Notes under the pieces: model-generated
What the model was told of the DNA's origin: nothing
What the model saw: only the letters and a program-made list of their open reading frames with translations
The model's database searches: none
In this document: positions 34,040-43,003 of the stretch, one piece after another
How positions within the stretch are numbered: position 1 is the stretch's first letter
How the letters are laid out: every line of letters begins with the position of its first letter
Assembly (NCBI RefSeq): GCF_013166515.1
Contig: NZ_JABKKJ010000001.1
Span: 1 to 64,000, forward strand
From: Xylanibacter caecicola
Lineage (GTDB): Bacteria; Bacteroidota; Bacteroidia; Bacteroidales; Bacteroidaceae
Direction: 5' to 3'
DNA: 64,000 nucleotides
Position numbers and translations under genes: made by a program

Positions 34040-35846
34040 ATGAGAACATCTTTATTATTGCTTTTTGCGCTGCTCATCGGTTGTGTACATACCGGTGTGG
34101 CACAGGTTAAGACGCTGCGTGTCGAGGCTTCGGGCTTTAGCCCCGGTACCTGTCTGACGGCTCCCGGAGACAGTGGGGGGAGTGGTGGAGTTTAAGTTGG
34201 AGAACCGTAAGTTTGTGCCTTTCAGTCAGCAGGCGGTCCATACTACGGAGGCGACAGCTGTTGCCGGAACGAAAACGGCTGTCTCTTCAAAGGCGGAGAA
34301 CGGTCTGGCGGAGACGGTGCCTTTCTTCCGTGTGCGTTATGCTCTGCCCGTTCCGCCATGTTATACGGCAAAGGAAACGGCTGAACTGACGGGAATAGAC
34401 TATGGTGTATACATACATAATCACTCTCCGGGGTTTGAAATGCTTCCCAATGGGGATGCTCTCGCGGTGTATTTCAGTGCGCCTAAGGGACTTACGGAGA
34501 ACGACATAGCCACCACGTTCGTGCAGTGCCGGCGCCGCTACGGAGCCGAGGAATGGGACATGCCCGAGCTTTTCTTCAAGACATACGGCGGCAACGACCA
34601 GTCGGGACTGCTGTGGCAGGACGGCGGGAAACTGTGGTTTTTCGGTGGCGGACGCTACATGTCCGACTACGTTCCGTTCCGCATAGCCACGTCGGAGGAT
34701 AACGGTGCCACGTGGACTTTCAACGTACCGAAGGTGGAAGGCGCGTTTAAGGAATATACTGCGCAGCCTGTCACCAATGCTTTCCGTGGCAATGACGGCG
34801 GCATATATGTGGTTACCGATGCCAAGGGGGCACAGAGCATGCTGTGGTGCAGCCGCGACGGAGGCGTTACGTGGCGTGACATGGGCGGACGTACAAGTGC
34901 GCGCCATTCTACGATAGTGCCTCTTGACAACAGCGGAACGTTGCTTTCCATAGGCGGAAAGAATGCCGGTTGCGAGGGCTGGACACCTCAGAACATATCG
35001 CGTGACTATGGCAGGACGTGGGAAGAGAAGACCGCTGCGCCGTTCCCCATACTGGGTAGCGCACAGCGTCCGTCGCTTATTCGCCTGCAGTCGGGCGCCC
35101 TTCTGCTGGTCAGCGACGGTTATCTTATAAAGAAGAAGATTGCTCCGCCTGCATCGTGGAACAAGAGCTACAACCCTTTCGTAGCCATATCCAAGGATAA
35201 CGGAAAGACATGGCACTACAAAGAACTGCCATACGGATTGCCTCACCGTGAGCGGACAATGTTGCCCACGCTTGGATACAGCACCGTGCGGCAGGCTCCG
35301 GACGGTACGATATGCGTGCTTGCCACGACATCAAGACCGGGATATGAGCTGGAGTTTAACGAGGAATGGATTTACAGTGACTCGAAGGATATAACGCCGG
35401 CAGTTGTCAGCGGCAAGTGCATGAAGACCGTGGAGCATTATGCCGACGGCAGGAAAAAGGCTGAATGGATCGGCGGAACAACTGTCGAAGGGCGTTATCT
35501 GTTAAACGGAAAGTGCACGGACTATTATCCGTCCGGCAGAAAACAGCATGAGGCTGTTTACGACAACGGGCGTAAAACGGGCACGGAAATGCTTTGGAAT
35601 GAGGACGGTACGCCCGTTTGGAAATGGCAGCGCGACCTCAAGAAAGGTACTGCCACATGGACAAAGTATCATGCCAACGGCAAGCCTGCAATCGTTTCTA
35701 CATGGAATCTCAATCCTGTTCCGCGCGATCTGAAGACAACAATGACATACATCGGTTATGAGGCGCAGGGACCGTCGACACATTATGACGAGCAGGGAAA
35801 TGTCATTGCGCGTTACATATTCGATAGGGGAGAGCTTGTGGGGTGA
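34040..35846 (+). pseudogene. Asp-box (BNR) repeat protein with MORN-type tail, frameshifted at a G6 run
   Basis: The ATG at 34040 encodes a good export signal (MRTSLLLLFALLIGC, possibly a lipobox) and about 50 residues before a stop at 34193-34195. The rest of the protein continues in the +1 frame from about 34173, where only a GTG start is available. Five instead of six G residues at 34175-34180 would join the frames. The downstream part has four Asp boxes (SEDNGATW, SRDGGVTW, SRDYGRTW, SKDNGKTW) forming a sialidase-like beta-propeller (about 50-420) and then YwqK/MORN-like repeats (YADGRKKAEW, YYPSGRKQHEAVYDNGR). The ligand is unknown; catalytic sialidase residues are not evident. It could be a pseudogene, a phase-variable gene or a sequencing error. 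Confidence 0.75.
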
Positions 35847-35851
35847 GTTTT

Positions 35852-36028
35852 TGAATTACGAGTTTGGAGTTACGAATGACGAGTTGTTGCGCTTTGCGCA
35901 ATTATAAATTTAGAGTTACGAATTACAGAAACTGTTTTTGAATTTATAAATTGTTAATTCCAAACTTACTATTCTTAATTGCGCAAAGCGCAACAACTCG
36001 TCATTCGTAACTCCAAACTCGTAATTCA
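35852..36028. repeat. 53-bp perfect inverted repeat between convergent genes
   Basis: The arms 35852-35904 and 35976-36028 are exact reverse complements over 53 nt, with a 71-nt loop. Each arm contains the smaller palindrome TTGCGCTTTGCGCAA. The element fills the gap exactly: it starts 5 nt after one stop codon and ends at the base before the polA stop. Confidence 0.85.
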
Positions 36029-38794
36029 TCAGTGTGCTTCCAGCCAGTTTGCACCCCATCCGCAGTCTGCCGTGAGCGGAACGAGTAGGGGATAGGCGTT
36101 CTGCATTTCTTCCATTACTATGCGTTCCACTTTTTCTTTCTCTTCCGGAAGTACCGAGAAGTTAAGTTCGTCGTGTACTTGTAGAATAATCTTGCTCCTT
36201 ATTCCCTCGTCTTTGAAGCGCCGGTGGATGTTTATCATGGCAACTTTTATTATGTCCGCCGCGCTGCCCTGTATCGGCGCATTTATGGCGTTGCGCTCCG
36301 CAAAGCCGCGTACAGTGGCGTTGCGCGAGTTGATGTCGGGCAGATAACGACGCCGGCGGAAGAACGTTTCGACATATCCGTGACTGCGTGCCGTTTCCTT
36401 TGCCTTTTCCATATAGTCGTGGACACGTGGGAAAGTTTCGAAGTAGCCGTCTATCAGCTGCTTAGCCTCCTTACGGTCTATGCCTAATCTGTCTGCCAGA
36501 CCGAACACGGTGATGCCGTAAATGATGCCGAAATTGGCACGTTTCGCCTTTGTACGCTGGTCGCGGTTCACGTTTGCGATGTCTTCATTGTATATTTTTG
36601 CGGCTGTTGCGGCATGTATGTCATGACCCTCGCGGAACGCTTCGATCATGTTTTCGTCGCCGCTGAGATGCGCCATCACGCGCAGTTCAATCTGACTGTA
36701 GTCAGCGGAGAAGAACAGACAGCCCTCTTCCGGGATGAACGCCTTGCGTATCTCCTTTCCGTCTTCGCCGCGCACAGGGATGTTCTGGAGGTTCGGGTCA
36801 CTCGACGAAAGGCGTCCCGTAGCCGTTACGGTCTGGTTGAACGATGTGTGGATGTGTCCCGTTCGTGGGTTGATAAGTTTTGGCAGGGCGTCCACGTAAG
36901 TGCCCAAGAGTTTCTTCAAGCCCCTGTGTGCCAGTATGTCTCCCACTATTTCGCTTTTTCCTTTCAGCGATTGCAGCACCTCTTCGTTGGTTACATATTG
37001 TCCGGTCTTTGTCTTCTTGGGCTTCTCCATTATCTTCATCTTTCCGAAGAGAATGTCGCCCACTTGTTTGGGAGATGCGATATTGAACTCCTCGCCTGCA
37101 AGACTGTATATCCGTTGCTCCAGTTCCTTCATGCGGGCGGTGAGTATCTGCGATGTCTCCGACAGCGAGTCGGTGTCTATGCGCACGCCGTTCATCTCCA
37201 TCTCGGCAAGTACTGCGACGAGAGGCATCTCTATTTCATAGAACAACTCTTCCACTCCCGCTTCCTTCAGTTTGGGTTCGAGAATGTTTTTCAGCCTCAG
37301 TGTGATGTCGGCATCTTCCGCCGCATATTCGTAAACCTGAGAGGGTGGGAGGTCGCGCATGCTCTTCTGGTTTCTGCCTCGCGGTCCGATGAGTTCGTTT
37401 ATGTGTATGGTGCGGTAGTTAAGATACACTTCCGCCATGTAGTCCATGTTGTGTCTCAGTTCCGGTTGTATGAGATAGTGGGCGATCATGGTGTCGAACA
37501 TTTTTCCGGCGAGGGTCACTCCGTAGTTGCGCAACACCTCCATGTCGTACTTGATGTTCTGTCCCACTTTCACGATTTTCTCGTTTTCGTATATAGGTTT
37601 AAATATATTAACAATTCTTTGGGCTTCTTCACGATTTTCGGGAACAGGCACATAGAATGCCTGATTTTCCTTCACGGCAAAGCTCAGACCAACTAATTCA
37701 GCCTCGATTGCGTCCGTTGACGTTGTCTCCGTGTCTAAACTGAGAATTGATTTAGTCAATAAAAGCGAAAAAAGATTATTTATATCATCCTCACTGTCAA
37801 CGAGTTGATAGTCGTGAGGTGTCGTTTTTATATCTGAAATACGGCTGTTTTCAGAATTTTCCGTGCTCTCGGGCGTAAAAACGGCAAATAAATCGGGTTG
37901 TTGCTCAGCCTTTTTTTGAATATTTTTAGTTTTGTTTAGAATTCTGTCCGCGAACGATTTGAACTCCAGTTCGTCGAAGATTTTACGCAGTTCGGGTTCG
38001 TTCGGTTCCTTCACCTTAAGCTCTTCCATGTCCGGTTCGATAGGAACGTCGGTTTTTATGGTGGCGAGAAATTTTGAGAACTTTATCTGTTCGGCGTTCT
38101 CCTTCACTTTTTTCTTTATAGCCCCTTTAAGCTCATCGGTATGTGCGAGCAGGTTTTCAATGTTTCCGAATTGGCTTATCAGTTTTACGGCTGTTTTTTC
38201 TCCCACGCCCGGACATCCCGGTATGTTGTCTGCCGAGTCGCCCATAAGTCCGAGCAGGTCTATCACCTGTGATGTCGACTCTATGCCGTATTTGTTTTTT
38301 ATGCCTTCGGTGTCGAGCGTCTCATAGCCCCCTCCGTGTCTCGGACGGAACATGAAGACGTTTTCCCGCACCAGTTGTCCGTAGTCCTTGTCGGGTGTCA
38401 GCATGAATGTCTGTATGCCCATGTCGGCAGCCTTTATGGATATTGTACCTATAACATCGTCCGCCTCGAAGCCTTCCGCCTCGAGTATGGGTATGCGGAA
38501 AGCGCGAAGTATGTCCTTGATTACCGGTACAGAGGCGCGTATGTCTTCCGGAGTCTCCTCTCGCTGCGCCTTGTACTGCTCGTAAGCCACGTTGCGGAAC
38601 GTAGGTCCGTGAGGGTCGAATGCCACTCCGATGTGTGTGGGCTTCTCCTTGCTCAGTACCTCGTGCAACGTGTTGCAGAACCCCATCACGGCTGAAGTGT
38701 TAAATCCCTTGGAGTTGATCCTTGGGTTTTTAATGAAGGCATAATACGAACGATATATCAACGCGTAAGCGTCTAAGAGAAACAATTTATCCAT
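36029..38794 (-). CDS. polA: DNA polymerase I
   Basis: The 921-residue product has the 5' nuclease domain (about 1-300, e.g. GVAFDPHGPTFRNVAYEQYK, GDSADNIPGCPGVGEKTA), a 3'-5' exonuclease-like domain with the DxE motif kept (LSLDTETTSTDA, about 350) and the polymerase domain with motif A FFSADYSQIELRVMAHLSGD (about 688), motif B RAKRANFGIIYG-like, and motif C QVHDELNF (about 870). Pol I fills gaps and removes RNA primers. The region between nuclease and exonuclease domains (about 300-335) is low complexity. Its stop touches the 53-bp inverted repeat. Confidence 0.97.
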   Translation of the reverse strand: MDKLFLLDAYALIYRSYYAFIKNPRINSKGFNTSAVMGFCNTLHEVLSKEKPTHIGVAFDPHGPTFRNVAYEQYKAQREETPEDIRASVPVIKDILRAFRIPILEAEGFEADDVIGTISIKAADMGIQTFMLTPDKDYGQLVRENVFMFRPRHGGGYETLDTEGIKNKYGIESTSQVIDLLGLMGDSADNIPGCPGVGEKTAVKLISQFGNIENLLAHTDELKGAIKKKVKENAEQIKFSKFLATIKTDVPIEPDMEELKVKEPNEPELRKIFDELEFKSFADRILNKTKNIQKKAEQQPDLFAVFTPESTENSENSRISDIKTTPHDYQLVDSEDDINNLFSLLLTKSILSLDTETTSTDAIEAELVGLSFAVKENQAFYVPVPENREEAQRIVNIFKPIYENEKIVKVGQNIKYDMEVLRNYGVTLAGKMFDTMIAHYLIQPELRHNMDYMAEVYLNYRTIHINELIGPRGRNQKSMRDLPPSQVYEYAAEDADITLRLKNILEPKLKEAGVEELFYEIEMPLVAVLAEMEMNGVRIDTDSLSETSQILTARMKELEQRIYSLAGEEFNIASPKQVGDILFGKMKIMEKPKKTKTGQYVTNEEVLQSLKGKSEIVGDILAHRGLKKLLGTYVDALPKLINPRTGHIHTSFNQTVTATGRLSSSDPNLQNIPVRGEDGKEIRKAFIPEEGCLFFSADYSQIELRVMAHLSGDENMIEAFREGHDIHAATAAKIYNEDIANVNRDQRTKAKRANFGIIYGITVFGLADRLGIDRKEAKQLIDGYFETFPRVHDYMEKAKETARSHGYVETFFRRRRYLPDINSRNATVRGFAERNAINAPIQGSAADIIKVAMINIHRRFKDEGIRSKIILQVHDELNFSVLPEEKEKVERIVMEEMQNAYPLLVPLTADCGWGANWLEAH

Positions 38795-38855
38795 TTAATC
38801 TAAAGTTTTTAGATGTAAAAGTACTAATTTTTTACCATTAATCCGATAAAATCAC

Positions 38856-38863
38856 TAATTTTG
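38856..38863 (+). promoter_or_regulatory. -7 promoter box of the prenyl diphosphate synthase gene
   Basis: TAATTTTG at 38856-38863 matches the Bacteroidetes -7 consensus and lies 17 nt before the chosen ATG, implying a very short leader. I see no clear TTTG at 19 nt upstream. Confidence 0.45.
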
Positions 38864-38880
38864 TATCAAAATTGCAGGTT

Positions 38881-39858
38881 ATGGATTATTTATCTCTTAT
38901 AAAGGCACCTATTGTTAATGAGCTTGATGACTTTATCAGGCTTTTCAACAGTTCGCTGACTCACGACGGTGAGTTGCAGGAGGAAATATTTGCCAGGATA
39001 AGAGAGCGTGCCGGCAAGCGCATGCGCCCTATGCTGATACTTCTTATGGCAAAGGCTCATGGTGGGGTGAACGCCTCCACGCTTAATGCGGCTGTAGGTC
39101 TTGAACTGCTCCACACGGCAAGTCTTGTGCACGATGACGTGGTGGACGAGAGCGGCGAACGTCGTGGGCAGGCATCTGTCAATGCCTTGTACGACAACAA
39201 GATAGCTGTGCTCGTGGGCGATTACATACTGTCTACCGCTCTGCTGCATGTTGCCATGACGGAGAACAACACGATAGTGAAATATCTTGCGGAACTTGGG
39301 CGGACGCTGTCTAACGGCGAGATACTTCAACTTACCAACATTTCAAATGATGATATTTCGGAAGACGTTTATTTCCAGGTGATACGTCAGAAGACGGCGG
39401 CATTGTTCGAAGCCTGTTGTTCGGTAGGGGCATTGTCGGCAGGAGCTTCTCCCGAAGATGTGGATGCGGCGAGGCGTTTCGGACAGGATATGGGTGTGAT
39501 ATTCCAAATCCGTGATGATATTTTTGATTATTACGAGTCATCAGCAATAGGTAAGCCGACCGGCAACGACATGGCGGAAGGAAAGTTGACGCTTCCCGTT
39601 ATACATACACTTAACTCCGGCAACGATGATTCTATGCTTTCTGTGGCGCGCAAGGTGAAGAGACTGGAGGCTACAAAGGAGGATATTGCCGTATTGGTGG
39701 AATATGCCAAGAGCAGCGGCGGAATAGAATATGCGGAGCGTAAGATGGAGGAGTTGCGCGTGAGATGTGTAGGATATATAGAGAGTGTTGTGGCTGCGGA
39801 AGATATAAAGAAAGCGCTTGGGGCTTATCTGGAGTTTGTCATAAGGAGGGATTTGTAG
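38881..39858 (+). CDS. Polyprenyl (probably octaprenyl-type) diphosphate synthase
   Basis: The enzyme adds isopentenyl units to an allylic diphosphate to make the quinone side chain or undecaprenyl-like lipids. From the ATG at 38881 (MDYLSLIKAPIVNELDDFIR) the product is 325 residues; a TTG nine bases upstream is a less likely start. The first Asp-rich motif is LLHTASLVHDDVVDES (DDxxD, about 78-93) and the second IFQIRDDIFDYY (about 207-218), with GKRMRPMLILL and LLVGDYILST-like segments. The small residues before the first DDxxD fit a long-chain trans-prenyl synthase. It is monocistronic. Confidence 0.92.
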   Translation: MDYLSLIKAPIVNELDDFIRLFNSSLTHDGELQEEIFARIRERAGKRMRPMLILLMAKAHGGVNASTLNAAVGLELLHTASLVHDDVVDESGERRGQASVNALYDNKIAVLVGDYILSTALLHVAMTENNTIVKYLAELGRTLSNGEILQLTNISNDDISEDVYFQVIRQKTAALFEACCSVGALSAGASPEDVDAARRFGQDMGVIFQIRDDIFDYYESSAIGKPTGNDMAEGKLTLPVIHTLNSGNDDSMLSVARKVKRLEATKEDIAVLVEYAKSSGGIEYAERKMEELRVRCVGYIESVVAAEDIKKALGAYLEFVIRRDL

Positions 39859-39879
39859 TAGGGGAGAGCCTACTTGTTT

Positions 39880-39924
39880 TATAGGGCATATAAGTCTTAT
39901 AGGACATATATGCCTTATATAAAA
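39880..39924 (+). repeat. 9-nt tandem repeat array, locus 4 (five units)
   Basis: Units TATAGGGCA, TATAAGTCT, TATAGGACA, TATATGCCT, TATATAAAA follow the prenyl synthase stop by 21 nt and separate it from the convergent frameshifted gene. The first and fourth units can pair. Confidence 0.75.
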
Positions 39925-39936
39925 AGGCTTCTGACA

Positions 39937-40499
39937 TCATTTCTTGTTTCTTCTATTCCAATCAGACCTTGCCTTATACATTTCTTCCCTTATCCCGCCA
40001 TTTTCTATAAAGTCTTTTTTCAAGTATTTTATGAGTTTTCCGAGCAACGTATCAGTTTGGTGGATAAGAGTTATTGTAATGTTGGCAATGGTTTCTGCAG
40101 AACGTACTTCTATGGCTTGGCGATAAAATTTACTGTCGTTTTGCTTTGCGCATACACTTCTTGCCTGTGAGAATTTCGGGCTGTTTATGTCCCATTGCTC
40201 CAAATTTCGCACGCGCAGATAGTCCTCATAGTCGGCAGGAGTTCTTGAAGGCTTGCACGCGCCACGTTTATCAGTTTCAGTTCGGTTTCCTTTGATGTGG
40301 TGCTTGCAGCACTGCCTTCGATGATATTCTGCTTGCACGAGCGGGCGGCCTGTATCATCTGGTCTATGGTGCGGTCGCCTCTTTCAAGGTATTTGTGGGC
40401 AAAGTAGAAGGTTATATCATATATACACATTGATTTTTGATATGAAAAAAGTTGTCGGTAGTTTCCTCTTTGCGGTATGAAATCTCCTATATCAGGCAT
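39937..40499 (-). pseudogene. Four-helix-bundle protein (S23/suffix-domain type), frameshifted
   Basis: The N-terminal part (40499 to about 40237) reads KSMCIYDITFYFAHKYLERG, RTIDQMIQAARSCKQNIIEG and KLINVARASLQELL, typical of the four-helix-bundle family first seen in 23S rRNA intervening sequences. The C-terminal part continues in another frame (ADYEDYLRVRNLEQWDINSP, SAETIANITITLIHQTDTLL, KKDFIENGGIREEMYKAR). A single missing base in CTCCTGCCGAC near 40237 explains the break, since LLADYEDYLR would then be continuous. Function of the family is unclear. It may be an inactive gene or an assembly error. Confidence 0.8.
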
Positions 40500-40531
40500 G
40501 GTGTTTTTGTTTTTCAGGTATTATGTTATGG

Positions 40532-40576
40532 TATATGGCTTATAAGCCATATAAGACTTATAAGCCATATAATATT
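40532..40576. repeat. 9-nt tandem repeat array, locus 5 (five units)
   Basis: Units TATATGGCT, TATAAGCCA, TATAAGACT, TATAAGCCA, TATAATATT lie between deoC and the frameshifted gene; the first two and following bases form a perfect palindrome (TATATGGCTTA and its complement). Confidence 0.75.
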
Positions 40577-40583
40577 AATTTTC

Positions 40584-41519
40584 TCAGAAGAACTTCGTCT
40601 CTTTCCCTTCAATTTCGCTCAGCAACATGTTTGCCAGACGGCTGGTGCCGAGGCGGAACCACTTGTTTGTGAGCCATTTTTCGCCCAGAACCTCTTTTAC
40701 TATGGTATAGTATATAAGTGCATCCATTACAGAGTTGATGCCTCCTGCGGGCTTAAAACCAATCTGTATGCCCGTTTCCTCATAGTATTCCTTTATGGCC
40801 TGGCACATCACGTAGGCAGCTTCGGGTGTGGCGGCAGGCTCGAGCTTTCCGGTAGATGTCTTTATATAGTCGGCTCCGGCATACATTGCTATGATAGAAG
40901 CCTTCTTTATGTTCGATGCGGTTTTCAGACAACCGGTCTCGAGGATCACTTTCATGGCATTTTCGCCGCACACCTGTTTCAGTTCGCTTATCTCGTCGGC
41001 AACGCCCTCATAGTCGCCGCTGAGGAACTTGCCTACGGGCATAACGATGTCTATCTCCGTTGCACCGTCTTTTATTGCCAGTGCCGTCTCCGCAACCTTT
41101 ACCTCTATGAGTGCCTGTGATGATGGGAAACTGCCTGATACGCAGGCTATTTCTACACCGTCAATCTCGAGTGTTTCGCTTACGGTTTTGGCAAAACAGG
41201 GATATACGCAAATTGTTGCCACATGAGGCAGGTCGCCGTATGCCTCGTCAAATTGGTTTACTTTTTCGGTGAATGCCATTACGCTTGTCTCCGAGTCGGT
41301 TGTCTTGAGCGTTGTCAGCTCTATGCTTCCCATAAGGAATTTCTTTGTCTCGATGTTATCGTTTTCGTGTACCTTTTCTGCGATGATTTTCTTCACCGCC
41401 TCGCGTACTTCATCGTCAGAAATTTCGGTGTTGTACTTTCCGAGTGCTTCCTCGTACTTGCTCTGGGGCTTGTTGCCGTGGTTATGGCAATGAGCGTGCA
41501 TGTTTTCTTTTTCTGTCAT
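40584..41519 (-). CDS. deoC: Deoxyribose-phosphate aldolase
   Basis: DeoC splits 2-deoxyribose 5-phosphate into acetaldehyde and glyceraldehyde 3-phosphate in deoxynucleoside breakdown. The 311-residue product has the catalytic lysines in MKVILETGCL (about 190) and DYIKTSTGK (about 217, Schiff-base Lys) and the phosphate-binding FKPAGGI. The N-terminal 50 residues begin with a His-rich stretch (HAHCHNHGNK), as in other Bacteroidales versions I recall. It starts 2 nt after the mazG-like stop, and belongs to the mnmG-apt-uvrC-dtd-mazG-deoC run. Confidence 0.95.
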   Translation of the reverse strand: MTEKENMHAHCHNHGNKPQSKYEEALGKYNTEISDDEVREAVKKIIAEKVHENDNIETKKFLMGSIELTTLKTTDSETSVMAFTEKVNQFDEAYGDLPHVATICVYPCFAKTVSETLEIDGVEIACVSGSFPSSQALIEVKVAETALAIKDGATEIDIVMPVGKFLSGDYEGVADEISELKQVCGENAMKVILETGCLKTASNIKKASIIAMYAGADYIKTSTGKLEPAATPEAAYVMCQAIKEYYEETGIQIGFKPAGGINSVMDALIYYTIVKEVLGEKWLTNKWFRLGTSRLANMLLSEIEGKETKFF

Positions 41520-41521
41520 AA

Positions 41522-41905
41522 TTATTTTAATTTAGGGTTATTGATATGTCTGTTACAGTCTCTTTTCGTCTTTTTCTCGAAGCTACGGCGCAGTTCCTCG
41601 CCAAGGTCTGTGCCTGTCTGGTTGGCAAGGCACAGCAGCACCCACAGCACGTCTGCCATCTCTTCACCGAGAGAGGTGTTTTCACTCTCCTTGAAGCTCT
41701 GGTCGCCGTATTTGCGCGCTATTACGCGTGCCAGTTCGCCCACCTCCTCGGTCAGGCATGCCATGTTTGTAAGTTCGGAAAAATAGCGCACGCCATATTC
41801 CTTTATCCACCTGTCTACGGCGGTCTGTGCCTCGCGCAGTGTCATCGAGGCGGCGGTGGGGTAGTTGTCATTACTCATTGTCACTTTGTTTTTTATGTTT
41901 GCCAT
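41522..41905 (-). CDS. MazG-type nucleotide pyrophosphohydrolase
   Basis: MazG-like enzymes hydrolyse (d)NTPs to monophosphates. The 127-residue single-domain product has the metal-binding pattern EEVGELARVIARKYG (EExxE, about 50-64) and LGEEMADVLWVLLCLAN (ExxD, about 80-96), plus the preceding TLREAQTAVDRWIKEYG helix. The start is MANIKNK at 41905 or MSNDNYP at 41878. It is between dtd (54 nt upstream) and deoC (2 nt downstream), all nucleotide or tRNA quality-control functions. Confidence 0.88.
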   Translation of the reverse strand: MANIKNKVTMSNDNYPTAASMTLREAQTAVDRWIKEYGVRYFSELTNMACLTEEVGELARVIARKYGDQSFKESENTSLGEEMADVLWVLLCLANQTGTDLGEELRRSFEKKTKRDCNRHINNPKLK

Positions 41906-41959
41906 GGTTGTTCTTACTCTTCCCTTATATAGTGTTCCGTCCTTTGAGCCTACGTATTT

Positions 41960-42412
41960 CTACTCCCTGTTTTTAGAGTCCATACATATTGTTACCGGTC
42001 CGTCGTTTAGCAGTTCCACTTTCATGTCCGCACCAAACTCTCCAGTAAGCGTTTCGCTGCCCGTTTCGGCAGTCATCAGTCGGCAGAACTCGTTGTACAG
42101 AGGTATCGATATGTCGTGTCTCGCAGCCCGTATCCACGACGGGCGGTTGCCTTTCTTATACGATGCCATGAGCGTGAACTGGCTCACTACCAGCACTTTG
42201 CCTCCGATGTCTTTCACAGACAGGTTCATCACGCCGTTCTCATCGCTGAAGATGCGCAGCGATGCCGTTTTCTTTGCCAGCCATGCCGCGTCTTCCACCG
42301 TATCTTCCGTGCATACGCCGAGCAGCACAAGCAGTCCGTTGTCTATGGCAGCCTTTACCTTTCCGTCTATTGTCACCGATGCGTGCGATACACGTTGTAT
42401 AACTGTTCTCAT
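41960..42412 (-). CDS. dtd: D-aminoacyl-tRNA deacylase
   Basis: Dtd removes D-amino acids and glycine wrongly attached to tRNA. The 150-residue product has the active-site motifs VVSQFTLMASYKKGNRPS (SQxT, about 79-96) and LLNDGPVTICMDS (NxGPxT, about 134-146), and the standard start MRTVIQRVSHASVTIDGK. Its promoter region is copy C of the 78-nt element, which ends 18 nt upstream. It heads the dtd-mazG-deoC segment. Confidence 0.97.
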   Translation of the reverse strand: MRTVIQRVSHASVTIDGKVKAAIDNGLLVLLGVCTEDTVEDAAWLAKKTASLRIFSDENGVMNLSVKDIGGKVLVVSQFTLMASYKKGNRPSWIRAARHDISIPLYNEFCRLMTAETGSETLTGEFGADMKVELLNDGPVTICMDSKNRE

Positions 42413-42430
42413 CTTTTATGGTTGTTGTAT

Positions 42431-42508
42431 TATGCAAAGACAATGAAAGCCGAGTGCAATGAAATTCATTTCATATTGCCTAGGCGCATCTTGTCTTATG
42501 CAAAGATA
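42431..42508 (-). repeat. 78-nt structured promoter-proximal repeat, copy C
   Basis: On the minus strand it reads TATCTTTGCATAAGACAAG at its start, then GCCTAGGCAAT and ATTGCACTCGGCTT at the same spacing as copies A and B, with hairpin GCAAT-GAAAT/ATTTC-ATTGC. Relative to copy A the stem ends change from C-G to G-C and C-G to T-A, keeping the pairing. It ends 18 nt before the dtd ATG. Confidence 0.75.
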
Positions 42509-42616
42509 GTGTAAAATCTGTGGATATTGGTAGAAAATAGGGTAATAATTATGTGGGTATTTGGTTGTATTCTCTTTCGTTAGGGGCATATTTTTCACTT
42601 CGTTCAACAACACGTC

Positions 42617-42755
42617 TTGTATTTGTCCGTACGCATCGAAAATGCGTTCAGATTAGGAAATAAGGTTTCAAATACAAATTATTTTGTTGTATCGTCCATT
42701 TTATTCGTGCATATGAAATGAAGGATGCCTCCGTGAGGCGTGCGGACAAATACAA
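42617..42755. repeat. 18-bp inverted repeat with long loop
   Basis: TTGTATTTGTCCGTACGC (42617-42634) and GCGTGCGGACAAATACAA (42738-42755) are complementary at 17 of 18 positions, with a 103-nt loop containing a small CGCAT/ATGCG hairpin. It could be the termini of a small decayed element. Confidence 0.55.
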
Positions 42756-42805
42756 TCATAAGTCCCTACATTATGGATTCGTCAATATTACACATGACAT
42801 CATGC

Positions 42806-42860
42806 CATGCGGTTTTGGATGCTCCATGGAGCGTCCCTGCTCGGGGCGGTTTTTCATTTT
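42806..42860 (+). repeat. Palindrome-centred dispersed repeat, copy 2
   Basis: GCCATGCGGTTTTGGATGCT, CCATGGAGCGTCC and a GGCGGT...TTCATTTTC tail match the minus strand of 29581-29640, with the palindrome slightly degraded. As in copy 1, a 22-nt array follows. Confidence 0.6.
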
Positions 42861-42897
42861 CAAACCCTCAAATCCCAGCCAATAACCTCTCACATTG

Positions 42898-42985
42898 CAA
42901 AAGGCGGCATATTGCACGCCAATATGCCGCCTTTTAGAGCCTGAAACGCCACCTTTTGGAAGCTAAAAGGTATCATCTTGATTAT
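42898..42985. repeat. 22-nt tandem repeat array, locus 4 (four units)
   Basis: Units start AAAAGGCGGCA, AATATGCCGCC, GAAACGCCACC and AAAAGGTATCA at 22-nt steps. The last unit continues into TTGATTATCAATATG, whose complement opens the array at 54221, so these two loci share sequence beyond the unit. Confidence 0.75.
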
Positions 42986-43003
42986 CAATATGTTACAAGA
43001 CGT

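Larger units (their letters stand above)
42413..43003. other. 590-nt repeat mosaic between dtd and uvrC
   Basis: In order: copy C of the 78-nt element (42431-42508), a long-distance inverted repeat (42617-42634 with 42738-42755), the palindrome-centred repeat copy 2 (about 42806-42860) and a 22-nt array (42898-42985). The plus-strand open frame at 42740-42937 crosses these repeats and is not supported as a gene. Confidence 0.6.
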
